From: Rhizobium anhuiense
GTDB lineage: Bacteria; Pseudomonadota; Alphaproteobacteria; Rhizobiales; Rhizobiaceae
Length of the DNA stretch: 64,000 nucleotides
NCBI RefSeq assembly: GCF_003985145.1
Contig: NZ_ML133524.1
Location: forward strand, 124,001 to 188,000
Direction of reading: 5' to 3'
The notes under the pieces were generated by a model. That model had not been told where the DNA came from. It ran no database searches and saw nothing but the letters and a program-made list of their open reading frames with translations. This document shows, in pieces, positions 45,639-54,454 of the stretch. The position numbers were made by a program, and so were the translations under genes. Position 1 is the stretch's first letter; every line of letters begins with the position of its first letter.

Positions 45639-45690
45639 GGCCTGACCCTCTGGCGCATCGTGCTTTGCGCGTCTGAAATCGCACAGCGGT

Positions 45691-46524
45691 CTATTTCGTG
45701 GCTCCTGCCGTCAGGCCGGCAATGAACCGCCGCTGGAAAACCAGATAGGTCAGGATGAGCGGGGCAATGACGATCACCGCACCGGCGGTCAAAACCGGCG
45801 TATTGACAGTGTAGCGCCCTTGGAAAAACAGCATACCGAGGGGCAGCGTCCGATAGGCGTCGTCGTTGACCAGAATGAAGGGGATCAAAAACTCATTCCA
45901 GGTCCAGATGAACAGGAACAGCGCCAGCGTCGACATTGCCGGCACCATAAGCGGGATAACGATCTTACGGAGGATATAGAAGCGTCCGGCGCCATCGAGA
46001 ACCGCCGCTTCGAGAACTTCTTCCGGCAATTGCTGCATCGCGCTGGCGAGGAAGATCGTTGAGAACGGTATCGACATCGCGATCTGCGGCAAGATCAGAG
46101 CCGCATAGGTGTTGATCAGGCCGAGATAACGCATTTCATAATAAAGCGGGATGATGAAGGCCTCCGCCGGCACCATCATGCCGAGCGTCAGGATAGCGAA
46201 CAGCGTGCGCCGAAACGGAAATGACAGGTAAGCGAAGGCAAAACCGGTCAGCAGGCCCAGAAAGACGCTGGCAGCAACGACGGGTATGACAACTGTAATC
46301 GAATTCCAGAAGTAAACGTTGAAATGTCCGGCATTCCAGGCATCGACGTAATTTTCGAAATGGGGATATGCCGGCAAAGCGAACGCACCCTGCAGAACGT
46401 CAGCCTTGCTCTTTATCGACGTCAGAAGCAGAAGCAGGAAGGGGATGATGGTGACGAAGGCAAGAAGCCAGAGGACAATGCGGAGGAATAGCGCACCGAC
46501 GGGAAAGTTGGACGAACGGCTCAT
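45691..46524 (-). CDS. sugar ABC transporter permease (MalG family)
   Basis: A 277-residue permease with six helices of the CUT1 family. The ATPase-contact EAA loop reads EAAVLDGAGRFYILRKIVIPLM (about 188-209). The ATG at 46524 overlaps the stop of the MalF-type gene by one base (TGATG), so the two are coupled. It probably pairs with the other permease and the binding protein to import a di- or oligosaccharide. No ATPase gene lies in the cluster. Confidence 0.94.
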   Translation of the reverse strand: MSRSSNFPVGALFLRIVLWLLAFVTIIPFLLLLLTSIKSKADVLQGAFALPAYPHFENYVDAWNAGHFNVYFWNSITVVIPVVAASVFLGLLTGFAFAYLSFPFRRTLFAILTLGMMVPAEAFIIPLYYEMRYLGLINTYAALILPQIAMSIPFSTIFLASAMQQLPEEVLEAAVLDGAGRFYILRKIVIPLMVPAMSTLALFLFIWTWNEFLIPFILVNDDAYRTLPLGMLFFQGRYTVNTPVLTAGAVIVIAPLILTYLVFQRRFIAGLTAGATK

Positions 46525-47417
46525 CAAGCCAATCCTTTATTCTGCGATCCCACAAATCGGTGAATTGCATAGTTGATGACGAATGTGAGTACCGCGCCGA
46601 CAATGGCGATGGCCGCCGCGGCGCCGAAGCGATTGAGCTCGAAGCCGAGCTGATACATGTAGATATTCGGCACGAGGGTGGCGTTGGCGGGTCCCCCTCG
46701 GGTCATCGTGAAAATCAGGTCGAAGCTCTTGATCGACGCGATGACCGTCAAAAGCAAAACCACCCTTATCTCAGGCAATAGAAGCGGCAGCGTGATCCAG
46801 AAAAAGGTTTTTCGCGCCGAAGCGCCATCGACCTTGGCGGCGTCGAAGAGAGACGGGTCGATGCGCTGAATTCCTGTGAGGAAGATGACCATGCAAAAAC
46901 CGAAGAAATACCAAGTGGCAACGATCCCGACCGCGGGGAGCACAAAATTGAAATCGCCGAGCCACGGCAACGCGAAGGCGCCTAACCCTACTGCTCTCAG
47001 AAACTGATTGAACGGGCCAAAGGCAGGATTGTAGAGCCATGCCCAGATGATGCCCAACACGGCCGTCGGCATGATGTAAGGCAGGAACAAGAATGTCCGC
47101 AGCGCGAGCTGTTCGCGTTGCTTCAGATTCCAGACGCAGGCGGCAAGGCCTATGCCGAGCACCAGCGGCAGAACACAATAAAAGATCATCAGCGCGGCAT
47201 TGTTACGCAAGGCGATATAAAAACGATTGTCGGAAAAGAGATCGACGTAATTGCCCAAGCCAACCCAACTGGGCATGCTCAAGCCGTCCCAACTGGTCAG
47301 GCTCAAAGCCAAAGCCGCAATAATCGGTCCAAAGACAAAGGCCGCATAGAGCAGCAATCCAGGCAATAAATAGATAAAATTGGTGTGTTTCGAGCCATCA
47401 AGTGCGGAGCGTTTCAT
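46524..47417 (-). CDS. sugar ABC transporter permease (MalF family)
   Basis: A 297-residue permease with six helices, N-terminal FIYLLPGLLLYAAFVFGPIIAALALSLTSWDG as usual for CUT1, and the EAA loop DAAKVDGASARKTFFWITLPLLLPE (about 200-224). The frame reaches 47519, but GGAG six bases before the ATG at 47417 fixes the start. Cotranscribed between the binding-protein gene (133-base gap) and the MalG gene. Confidence 0.94.
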   Translation of the reverse strand: MKRSALDGSKHTNFIYLLPGLLLYAAFVFGPIIAALALSLTSWDGLSMPSWVGLGNYVDLFSDNRFYIALRNNAALMIFYCVLPLVLGIGLAACVWNLKQREQLALRTFLFLPYIMPTAVLGIIWAWLYNPAFGPFNQFLRAVGLGAFALPWLGDFNFVLPAVGIVATWYFFGFCMVIFLTGIQRIDPSLFDAAKVDGASARKTFFWITLPLLLPEIRVVLLLTVIASIKSFDLIFTMTRGGPANATLVPNIYMYQLGFELNRFGAAAAIAIVGAVLTFVINYAIHRFVGSQNKGLA

Positions 47418-47550
47418 CCAGTACTCCATGAAGTCAAGGCGCTGGTGATCGCGCTGCAAGCCGCAGCTCGCAGCGCTGAATTTAACGTGGATCGACAAGA
47501 CGCGGGCCGCGGCGTCCAAGGCGGACGGCCGCGGCCAGCGCCCGCACCTT

Positions 47551-48888
47551 TTATTTCTTATCCTTCAAATACGCCTGATAATCCTTGTCCATGGCGTCGA
47601 CGAAGGCTTCGGGGGTGATATTGCCGGACAGAAGAAGCGGCGTGTTGTCGTCTATCGTCTTCAGCATCGTCGGGCTCGACCAGTCGGGGTAATGGCCGAG
47701 CGCATCGTTCGCGTTGAGTGTCTTCCACATTTCGATGCCGGAGCTCAGCAGCGGCGTGAGCTTTGGCTTTGCGTCGGCCGCCAGCGACGTTGCCGGAAGA
47801 TAGCCGGCAGCGGCCCAGGTTTCAGCAGCCTTTTCCGAAACCATATAGTCGATATAATCACCTGCCAGGTCCTGCGTTGCCTTGGTTTTGGCAAGGCTCG
47901 TTATCGCCCAAGCAAGGTCCACGCCTCCGACACTCAATGGTTTGGAAATGCCCTTCGGGGCGGGAATGGCCATGAAGCCGATATCCGGATTGTGTTGCAT
48001 GTCACCGAAATACCAGGTTCCGGAGATCAGGAAGGCACCCTGCCCTGATATGAAAAGCTGGACGGCGTCATCACCCGAGATGCCCTCGAAACCGGGGAAA
48101 AAATAACCGCCCTGTGCCCATTGCTGCACGAGTTTCGCGGATTCGATGTTCCCCTTGGTGTTCCAGGAACCGCCCCTGCCGTAGATCAGATCATCAAGTT
48201 CGGCGCGATTGCTCGCGTCGATATGCGCTTGCTCGATGGCGCCGATCATGTGCAGGGCCAGATGCTGCTTTGCCGAGCCCATCATGAAGGGCGCAACGCC
48301 TTTTTCCTTCAGCTTATCAAGATCGGCCAGAAACTCCTCGAAGGTTTGCGGCAATGCTACGCCCGCATCGTCGAGGATCTTTTTATTGTAAAAGAGACCA
48401 ACGATCTCACCGAGGCCTGATATGCCATAGGTCTTGCCGACCCCGAACTTTCCATCCTCCCAGCGGTCTCGAGCAAGCACTGAATCCGACTGCCGCTTGT
48501 CCCAGCTGTATTTCTTGATGTAGTCGTCAACCGGAAGGAGCAATCCTTCCTTGACCATCGCGCCCATGTCGCCGGCGCCCTGGTTGACCTTCGTGATGAC
48601 AGGGCCGTTCCCTGCCGAAACCGCAAGCTTCAGCGTCAACTTCATGTCATCAAAGGTGCGGGCGGTGCGTTTGATCGTGACACCGGGATGCGCAGCTTCG
48701 AACTCCTTGTTCAGTTGCTCTATAACAGCGCTCTGACCTTCATAGGTCTGGTCATCCCACACAGCCAGATCGTCAGCGCGCGCGGCTGCCGAAAGGCCCA
48801 AACTTATAAGCGCTGCACCAGCAAGCGCGACGGCTGCCTTCCATTGGCATCCCGGCAGTATGTTGATCGATTTCACGCTTCTATTCAT
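47551..48888 (-). CDS. sugar ABC transporter substrate-binding protein
   Basis: A 445-residue periplasmic protein with a signal peptide (about 1-38; core AAVALAGAALISLGLSAAARA-DD), then the extracellular solute-binding family 1 fold, with DMKLTLKLAVSAGNGPVITKVNQG and the GIGFYNK-type block GEIVGLFYNKKILDDAGV. Family 1 proteins bind mono- to oligosaccharides. Start ATG at 48888 with GAGG upstream; GTG at 48897 is an alternative. First gene of the leftward transporter operon, after a divergent promoter region with a GNAT gene. Confidence 0.94.
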   Translation of the reverse strand: MNRSVKSINILPGCQWKAAVALAGAALISLGLSAAARADDLAVWDDQTYEGQSAVIEQLNKEFEAAHPGVTIKRTARTFDDMKLTLKLAVSAGNGPVITKVNQGAGDMGAMVKEGLLLPVDDYIKKYSWDKRQSDSVLARDRWEDGKFGVGKTYGISGLGEIVGLFYNKKILDDAGVALPQTFEEFLADLDKLKEKGVAPFMMGSAKQHLALHMIGAIEQAHIDASNRAELDDLIYGRGGSWNTKGNIESAKLVQQWAQGGYFFPGFEGISGDDAVQLFISGQGAFLISGTWYFGDMQHNPDIGFMAIPAPKGISKPLSVGGVDLAWAITSLAKTKATQDLAGDYIDYMVSEKAAETWAAAGYLPATSLAADAKPKLTPLLSSGIEMWKTLNANDALGHYPDWSSPTMLKTIDDNTPLLLSGNITPEAFVDAMDKDYQAYLKDKK

Positions 48889-49065
48889 CGGTTCCACCTC
48901 ATTGATTTATTCTCCACTTTCCGTTCAGACCTGCCGCCCAGGCGACGGCCGAACGTTTTCTTCCCCCAGAGCTTTGCCGGGCTGGCGAATCTGAGGTAAT
49001 CGTCAATGCATGAGCCTCCCTCGCAACCTGAAATGAAAAAACGCCACGCAGGAGGTGGCAAAGTG

Positions 49066-49680
49066 ATGGACAACAACTGCTCCATCCGCCCGGCGACCGA
49101 AGCGGATACCGAAGCCCTTTTCGACATCTGCCTGAAAACCGCGAACGGCGGCGACGATGCCAGCGCGCTCTATAGCGACCCGCATCTGCCCGGCTACATC
49201 TGGTCGGTGCCCTATCTCAAATTCGCCGAAGACTTTGCCTTTGTGTTGATTCAGGACGGGCGCCCGGTCGGCTATATCGTCGGCGTCCCGGATACCAGCG
49301 CGTTCGACAGAGAGTTGCAGGCGAATTGGTGGCCGTTCGTCCGCCAGGAGATCGCTGGCCTGACGCCCGCCCGTCCGCGCGACGCCGACGTGATCGAACG
49401 TATTCAAAACCCGCGCAGCGGCACGCCGTGGCTTCAAGACGACTACCCCGCGCATCTTCACATCAACATCCTTCCCGGACTTCAGGCAGCCGGTTGGGGA
49501 CGCAGGATGATCAGCATTGAGCTTGAGGCGCTGAGAGATCACGGCGTCCGAGCGGTGCATCTCGGTGTCGATCCCAACAACCACCGCGCCAGGGGCTTCT
49601 ACCATCACCTCGGCTTTTCCGAATTCGAACGGGATGGTTCCGTCGCCTTCGCGATGCGGATCGATGAGGGGTCCCGCTAG
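49066..49680 (+). CDS. GNAT family N-acetyltransferase
   Basis: A 204-residue acetyltransferase. The acetyl-CoA-binding signature is in INILPGLQAAGWGRRMISIELEAL (about 135-158), followed by VHLGVDPNNHRARGFYHHLGF; an N-terminal IRPATEADTEALFDICLKT is typical. The acceptor is unknown. It lies on the plus strand between the leftward binding-protein gene and the leftward glycosidase gene, so it interrupts the operon. Starts at ATG 49066 (GTG 49063 also possible) after GGAGG. Confidence 0.85.
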   Translation: MDNNCSIRPATEADTEALFDICLKTANGGDDASALYSDPHLPGYIWSVPYLKFAEDFAFVLIQDGRPVGYIVGVPDTSAFDRELQANWWPFVRQEIAGLTPARPRDADVIERIQNPRSGTPWLQDDYPAHLHINILPGLQAAGWGRRMISIELEALRDHGVRAVHLGVDPNNHRARGFYHHLGFSEFERDGSVAFAMRIDEGSR

Positions 49681-49700
49681 AACCGACGGCGCAGTATTGT

Positions 49701-51458
49701 TCATGACCTTGGCTCCGCATTTGCAGCGTCCAGCCCATATTTCAAGACGACCGCCGCCGGCATGGTACTCCAGCCCTGAAGCAGGGAACCGCGCCCATAA
49801 GGCGGCGAGAAATATTCCACCGCACCGATCCAGCCATTGTCGAGGCAGGTTTCCCACCAGCGTGTCAGTGCGTAGCGTGCACCCCCAAGTCCGTGGCGAA
49901 GGCGTTCTTCGGCATAGGCGCCATCCCAATACGGCCAGTCCGAGCCATTGTGGTAGCGGTAGGGAAAAGCGGTCTTGGATCGCAGATCGCCTTGCCGCTT
50001 GAATGGCGGATAGGCGCACATGACACCCCAGCTGCCATAGGGCTGTTGTTGATTGTTGCGCGTTTCCAGTCTGTTTTCAAAAGCTTTCAACAGGCCGACG
50101 GCCCTATGCTTCGAAATTGCGCTGAATCGCGACAAGGTCAGGCTGTCGAGAGCCAGATGATCCTCGATGAAAGCGCCAGGCGTTCCATAATCGATATATC
50201 CCGCCGTTGCCGGCACGAAGAGCCTGGCCTCGATTTCTTCACGGGCCAGATTTGCGGTCTTGAGCGCGCGTGCGGCAAGCGTCGGATCGTGGCCCTCGCC
50301 AAGCCTTGCCACCGCGTCCATGGCACCGACGAAAAGACCGAGGTCATAGGAGACGAGACCCTCACGATAGACGTTGTCGGCCCAGTCCCGGTCGTTGCGC
50401 GGTTTCAGCGGCAGAACGCTGTCAGCCCCGGCCAGGCCGAGATAGCGATCGGTGATTGCTCTGACGATCGGCCAGTGCAGTTGCACCTCAGCCAGGTCTT
50501 GCGTCACGCTGAAATAATCGCTCAGAAACAGAATGAAAAAAAGCGGGCTGTCGAAGTGATCGCTCCACCAGTCCTGCGGACGGTTGTGGTATTCCGGAAC
50601 GGCTCTTTTGTGGTTTTTGGGATTGGCCTTGCTGTCGGCGACAAAGTGCTGCCAGGCCTGTGATTGCGCCGGCCCCGTCAAGATCACGCCGCTCGGGGCC
50701 TCTCCATCCGGCTGCACTCCCTTGGCGAGAATTCGGATCTCGTCGCGCACCACCTCCGGCGCCAGCATCAAAAGAGGCTGCATCGTCCAGTAGCCGTCGC
50801 GGTAATAGGTTCGCGCCGGAGCACTATAGGCCTGCCCGGCGGCAAGGCCAGCGAAGGCCCCGTTTTCGTCGTGCCTGATGCTGGAAAGAGCGGCGTGTAT
50901 CCCCTGGCTGACCATGCTGCGCATCAACGGATCGGCCTCGGGCATCCTGTCGCAACGCGCCGCATATTCAGCGGCTTCCCCGATGATGGCTTCGCTGGTG
51001 AGGCTCAACGCTTTCTCAGCTTCGTCTCCTGAGGCGCCGATGGCGATCCGCAAATCCGAACCCGACGTTTCGACAATGAGGACACCCCAGGCCATTTCGA
51101 AAGTCTGCCGATGGTGGTTGCGGGTGACCCTCACCCTGGGACCCTTGCCATCCGGCTCGTGCCACCAAGCGCAACGACGCGCAGGGTACACGCCCCGAAG
51201 GCTTGCTTGGCGGATCAGCATCACCGGCCGCGACTGCGCGACAAACACGCCGCCCTGTTTCGAGACGACTCGGTTCGGGGCATAAGCATAAGGGCCGGTG
51301 AGTGGAGAAAATCTCACACGCCCCAGGCTGCCGGCTCCCCACAGGGCAAGATCAGCATATCCACCCGGATGAACATCGGCCTGAAGGCGCGGCGCCATGA
51401 CAGGCAGTAATACGGGCTCTTCGGCGAAAAGCTGTCCATCAGTCGAAGGCTTTATCAT
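49701..51458 (-). CDS. (alpha/alpha)6-barrel glycosidase of the amylo-glucosidase type
   Basis: A 585-residue cytoplasmic protein without signal peptide. After an N-terminal beta part comes an (alpha/alpha)6 barrel of the six-hairpin glycosidase superfamily, with ARTYYRDGYWTMQPLLML (about 222-239), DWWSDHFDSPLFFILFLSDY, WADNVYREGLVSYDLGLFVGAMD and YRYHNGSDWPYWDGAYAEERLR near the end. Such enzymes include amylo-1,6-glucosidases, GH63/GH100 members and trehalase-like enzymes. The family number cannot be set by eye. It probably splits the sugar imported by the adjacent transporter. Starts at ATG 51458 (GGGGAT upstream). Confidence 0.75.
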   Translation of the reverse strand: MIKPSTDGQLFAEEPVLLPVMAPRLQADVHPGGYADLALWGAGSLGRVRFSPLTGPYAYAPNRVVSKQGGVFVAQSRPVMLIRQASLRGVYPARRCAWWHEPDGKGPRVRVTRNHHRQTFEMAWGVLIVETSGSDLRIAIGASGDEAEKALSLTSEAIIGEAAEYAARCDRMPEADPLMRSMVSQGIHAALSSIRHDENGAFAGLAAGQAYSAPARTYYRDGYWTMQPLLMLAPEVVRDEIRILAKGVQPDGEAPSGVILTGPAQSQAWQHFVADSKANPKNHKRAVPEYHNRPQDWWSDHFDSPLFFILFLSDYFSVTQDLAEVQLHWPIVRAITDRYLGLAGADSVLPLKPRNDRDWADNVYREGLVSYDLGLFVGAMDAVARLGEGHDPTLAARALKTANLAREEIEARLFVPATAGYIDYGTPGAFIEDHLALDSLTLSRFSAISKHRAVGLLKAFENRLETRNNQQQPYGSWGVMCAYPPFKRQGDLRSKTAFPYRYHNGSDWPYWDGAYAEERLRHGLGGARYALTRWWETCLDNGWIGAVEYFSPPYGRGSLLQGWSTMPAAVVLKYGLDAANAEPRS

Positions 51459-51820
51459 GGGCAGATCCCCGCACGCCAAGTTCAACAGACAGCAGGACGA
51501 GAAAAAGAAATAGAGCCGAATAAGCCCAGGCCAGCTCCTCTTCGGACGACCTTGGCGAGCGCATGTCTACCCGGACGAGACGTATGGCGCATACTGCTCC
51601 TCGACCCTCTTTATATCACGCGCATTGGATTGCGCGTTGACCTCAGCCTACAGGCCGATCCCTATTTGTCAAGGACATAGACAAATTGCCGATCTTGCTA
51701 TACTCAAATCCGGGAGGACGGCGGAGCCAAGCCTCCGAATTTCTCTTCTTCTTGATAATTATGATCTAATATCGCCCCAATTAAGTATGCGCTCCGAACT
51801 AATTGGATCGATCTGGCTGG
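51459..51820. other. divergent control region between glycosidase and ROK regulator genes
   Basis: 362 bases, no gene seen. It must contain the leftward promoter of the glycosidase and the rightward promoter of the ROK gene. A candidate operator lies at 51664-51686, just upstream of a TATACT -10-like hexamer (51699-51704). The part near 51740-51790 is AT-rich. Confidence 0.55.
51664..51686. promoter_or_regulatory. candidate operator (inverted repeat)
   Basis: ATTTGTC, 9-base spacer, GACAAAT: perfect 7-base arms in the divergent region between the glycosidase and ROK genes, overlapping a possible -35 region. The position suits a site for the ROK regulator itself. Not proved. Confidence 0.5.
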
Positions 51821-53002
51821 ATGGCAATGACATCTTCCGTCGTACAGACACCCATCGCACGAAAAATTTCAACCAATGCGGTGATCCGAACCATTTTGGC
51901 AAACGGGCCGATCTCCCGCGCCGATATCGCCAAGCTGACCGGTCTGTCAAAGCAGACGATTTCCGAGGTCGTGCGCGACCTCGAGGATGACGGATGGCTG
52001 AAACCTGTCGGGCAGACCGACGGTCGTCCAGGCCGGAATGCCATTATCTATGAAATCAATGCGAGGGCCGGACTGGCTGTCTCTATCGATCTCGGAGGCA
52101 CCAAGATCGCCGCAGCCATCTGCGATCTGTTGGGAAACGTGGTTGCCGAAACCAAAGTGGCCACCGACCCGCGCGGAGGCATGCATCTCGTCAATCAATT
52201 CAGCGATCTTCTCGTTGAACTCGCGCTTGCGGCCGGGACCACCGCCGACAAGCTCCGTCTCGCCGTCCTGGGCACACCCGGCGTGCTCGATCCGGTCACC
52301 GGACACATCAACGTCGCGCCGAATATCCCCGGCATCGACGCCATAAATCTGCAGCAAGTCTTCAGCGACAGAATGGGTATCACCGTGATCGTGGAAAACG
52401 ATGTGAACCTTGCGGCGCAAGGGGAGCGGTGGCAGGGACACGGTGTCGAAACCGGCAATTTTGCTTTCGTTGCCCTTGGAACAGGCGTCGGCATGGGCAT
52501 CATCGCCAACGGAACTCTGTTGCGCGGCGCGCGTGGCGCGGCCGGCGAAATCGCCTATCTCCCGATCGGCGGGGATGCGTTCGATCCCGGCGGCTTTACG
52601 CTTGGAACCTTTGAGAGCGCGGTCGGCAGTGTGGCGATGCTGCGCCGCTACACCGGTTTCGGCGGGCGTGACGCATCCACCGTGGCCGATCTCTTCGCCG
52701 CATTCAATGCAGGAGATACAAGCGCCGTGGCCGCAATCGAAGAGACGGCCAGGCTGGTGGCGGTCGCCATTGCGGCAATCGGAGCAACTCTTGATCCTGA
52801 ACTGGTGATCACCGGTGGCAGCATCGGCTCGAGACCGGAACTCGTGGACGCCATCCGGCGTTTCCTGCCGCGTTGTACCCCTTACCCGCCGCGCATCGAG
52901 ATCAGCCGCTTCGGAAACCGGGCCGCCCTAATGGGCGGCGTGGGGATCGCGGTCCAGCGCATGCATGATGATCTGTTTGGCGTAAAACTGAGGGACGTTT
53001 GA
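51821..53002 (+). CDS. ROK family transcriptional regulator
   Basis: A 393-residue regulator. N-terminal winged helix-turn-helix (about 10-65, NAVIRTILANGPISRADIAKLTGLSKQTISEVVRDLE contains it) and a C-terminal ROK (sugar-kinase-like) domain with VSIDLGGTKIAAAI, VENDVNLAAQGE and the ROK signature ALGTGVGMGIIANGTLLRGARGAAGEI. The four cysteine/histidine zinc-binding residues of the usual CGxxGCxE motif are missing, the position reading LGTFESAVG. It should bind a sugar, perhaps the one taken up by the divergent leftward transporter and glycosidase. The start at 51821 is uncertain (51803 TTG, 51827 ATG). Confidence 0.9.
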   Translation: MAMTSSVVQTPIARKISTNAVIRTILANGPISRADIAKLTGLSKQTISEVVRDLEDDGWLKPVGQTDGRPGRNAIIYEINARAGLAVSIDLGGTKIAAAICDLLGNVVAETKVATDPRGGMHLVNQFSDLLVELALAAGTTADKLRLAVLGTPGVLDPVTGHINVAPNIPGIDAINLQQVFSDRMGITVIVENDVNLAAQGERWQGHGVETGNFAFVALGTGVGMGIIANGTLLRGARGAAGEIAYLPIGGDAFDPGGFTLGTFESAVGSVAMLRRYTGFGGRDASTVADLFAAFNAGDTSAVAAIEETARLVAVAIAAIGATLDPELVITGGSIGSRPELVDAIRRFLPRCTPYPPRIEISRFGNRAALMGGVGIAVQRMHDDLFGVKLRDV

Positions 53003-53084
53003 AGAATGCATGCAGCATTGCTTCGTTCGCCAATCAATCGCCGGGCCACTTGAGAAGCGCTGCAAATGCGCTAGATTTTCCACC

Positions 53085-53378
53085 ATGATAACGGCAACGC
53101 AGATACGCGGCGCGCGCGCCATGATCGGAATGAGTATCGAAGAGCTCGCCGCCGCCAGCGGCCTGCCCGTGGAGACCGTGACGGCGCTCGAAAACGGTGA
53201 ATTTGCGGGCGAGCCGCACGCGCTGTTCGATGTGCGCAGTACGCTCGAAGCGCACGGCATCATCTTCCTTTCCAGCGGCAATCAAGATGAAGGCGGCCCC
53301 GGCATCCGGTTGCGCGCACGCAGCTCCAGCGATGACGGCATCCGGCCGGAAAACCTCAACGCCGCCAACGACGACTGA
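53085..53378 (+). CDS. XRE-type helix-turn-helix protein, 97 aa
   Basis: A small DNA-binding protein with a helix-turn-helix at about 5-60 (IRGARAMIGMSIEELAAASGLPVETVTALENGEF), followed by an Asp/Ser/Gly-rich tail. It starts at an ATG at 53085. The pattern (ALEN-G followed by a loop on the length of an additional helix) is of the HTH_3/XRE family, as in antitoxins and phage-like regulators, but no toxin gene is adjacent. Target unknown. Confidence 0.75.
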   Translation: MITATQIRGARAMIGMSIEELAAASGLPVETVTALENGEFAGEPHALFDVRSTLEAHGIIFLSSGNQDEGGPGIRLRARSSSDDGIRPENLNAANDD

Positions 53379-53414
53379 CGGAACCAATCGGTGCGCTAAG
53401 CGTTTCGCTGTCCC

Positions 53415-53588
53415 ATGAACACATCCGGGGGCAGTCTCTTGAACCGAAGCAATGGTCTCTACGTCATCATCGGCGTTCTCGTCGTCGCCGTCGTCGGTCT
53501 CGGCGCCTACATCTTCCACGAGGAAAGCAAGCCGCAGGGGATCGAGATGAGCATCGGCAAGAATGGTGTGTCGATCGAGCAGAACTGA
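53415..53588 (+). CDS. single-helix membrane protein, 57 aa
   Basis: A 57-residue frame from the ATG at 53415, too short for most gene finders. Residues about 15-33 (LYVIIGVLVVAVVGLGAYIF) form one membrane helix; the C terminus IEMSIGKNGVSIEQN is likely periplasmic. A TTG start nine codons in (after GGGGGCAGTC) is an alternative. It lies 36 bases after the XRE gene and may share its transcript. No known family. Confidence 0.55.
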   Translation: MNTSGGSLLNRSNGLYVIIGVLVVAVVGLGAYIFHEESKPQGIEMSIGKNGVSIEQN

Positions 53589-53591
53589 TCG

Positions 53592-53804
53592 TCAGAGATA
53601 GGTTTTTGCAAGATCGGCGAGTTTGCCGCCGTCTTTCACGCCCTGCCTGTAGAGCTGAATGATGACCGCACCGATCCGCTCGGCCTCCGGTGTCGTCCTG
53701 GCCAGGCCGCGTTCGTCGCAGACCTTGTCGAGCACTTGCGACAGCAAATCGAGATCTTCCGAAAATAGCGGTAAATCATGCGGATGAATTGATGATCGTA
53801 ACAT
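53592..53804 (-). CDS. hypothetical protein, 70 aa
   Basis: A leftward frame; the ATG at 53804 (or GTG 53807 after GGAGG) gives a 70-residue acidic-then-basic protein rich in Leu, with HPHDLPLFSEDLDLLSQVLDKVCDERGL. Probably helical; resembles small conserved rhizobial proteins of unknown function. Its stop lies 3 bases beyond the end of the convergent membrane protein gene. Confidence 0.55.
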   Translation of the reverse strand: MLRSSIHPHDLPLFSEDLDLLSQVLDKVCDERGLARTTPEAERIGAVIIQLYRQGVKDGGKLADLAKTYL

Positions 53805-53986
53805 CACGCCGCACATCCTCCGAGGGCAAACGCATTCACGCTTGCATCGCCGGCCGCCCTCCGCAACCGTCATAAAATCATTATGCGCGACGGTCCGAAC
53901 TTTAGCAACTGCGCAAATTCCCGGGGAATAAAATTATGGAACAAAATTTTGTCCCGCGCGTTTGGTGGCGCTTGTAGCAGGAATCA

Positions 53987-54232
53987 GTGAGTGCAGACGT
54001 GAGCGAAATACGCTTTCCCTCCCCCGTCCGGGTCCTTTCTCCAAATAGCAGCCTGATCGTTTCCACCGTCTGGGAGGCCGTCGAATATCTGAAACGGTGG
54101 CCGAGCAAGCGCGGGCGCGATTATCGCGTTGCGCGCCAGCATTGCCTGGATGCGCTCGACGGACTGCGCAGCCCGCGCGCAGCGCAGGCTTCCTTCGTCA
54201 CGGCAGCCAAAGCGGCAGGATTGCTGGTGTGA
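53987..54232 (+). CDS. DUF982 protein, 81 aa
   Basis: An 81-residue member of the DUF982 family, shown by IVSTVWEAVEYLKRWPSKRGRDYRVARQHCLDALDGLRSPRAAQASFVTAAKAAGLLV. These small proteins are abundant in rhizobia, often on plasmids, and have no known function. The start is GTG at 53987 with AGGA upstream, or GTG at 53999. It is convergent with the next gene. Confidence 0.82.
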   Translation: MSADVSEIRFPSPVRVLSPNSSLIVSTVWEAVEYLKRWPSKRGRDYRVARQHCLDALDGLRSPRAAQASFVTAAKAAGLLV

Positions 54233-54238
54233 ATTGCT

Positions 54239-54454
54239 CTAGCTGCTACGGCCGCTGGCGGCGAACTGGGTATGGATGGAGCCTTCCGTGATGACCTTGG
54301 CGGTCACTTCGATCACCTGCTCCTCGGCGAGTTCAGCGAGCGCGAGGGCGACATCGCCCTCTGACCAGCCGGCTTTGACGGCGTCTTCCGACAGAGCTTG
54401 GAAAGCGGCTGCGAGGGCCTGCCTGCAAGTGAGATTCTGCTTCATATCCGCCAT
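54239..54454 (-). CDS. hypothetical protein, 71 aa
   Basis: A 71-residue helical, Ala- and Glu-rich protein starting MADMKQNLTCRQALAAAFQAL, with a conserved-looking GWSEGDVALALAELAEEQVIEVTAKVI stretch. No signal peptide or membrane helix. The composition is protein-like and similar small genes occur in rhizobia, but I recognise no family. Its stop is 7 bases from that of the DUF982 gene. Confidence 0.55.
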   Translation of the reverse strand: MADMKQNLTCRQALAAAFQALSEDAVKAGWSEGDVALALAELAEEQVIEVTAKVITEGSIHTQFAASGRSS

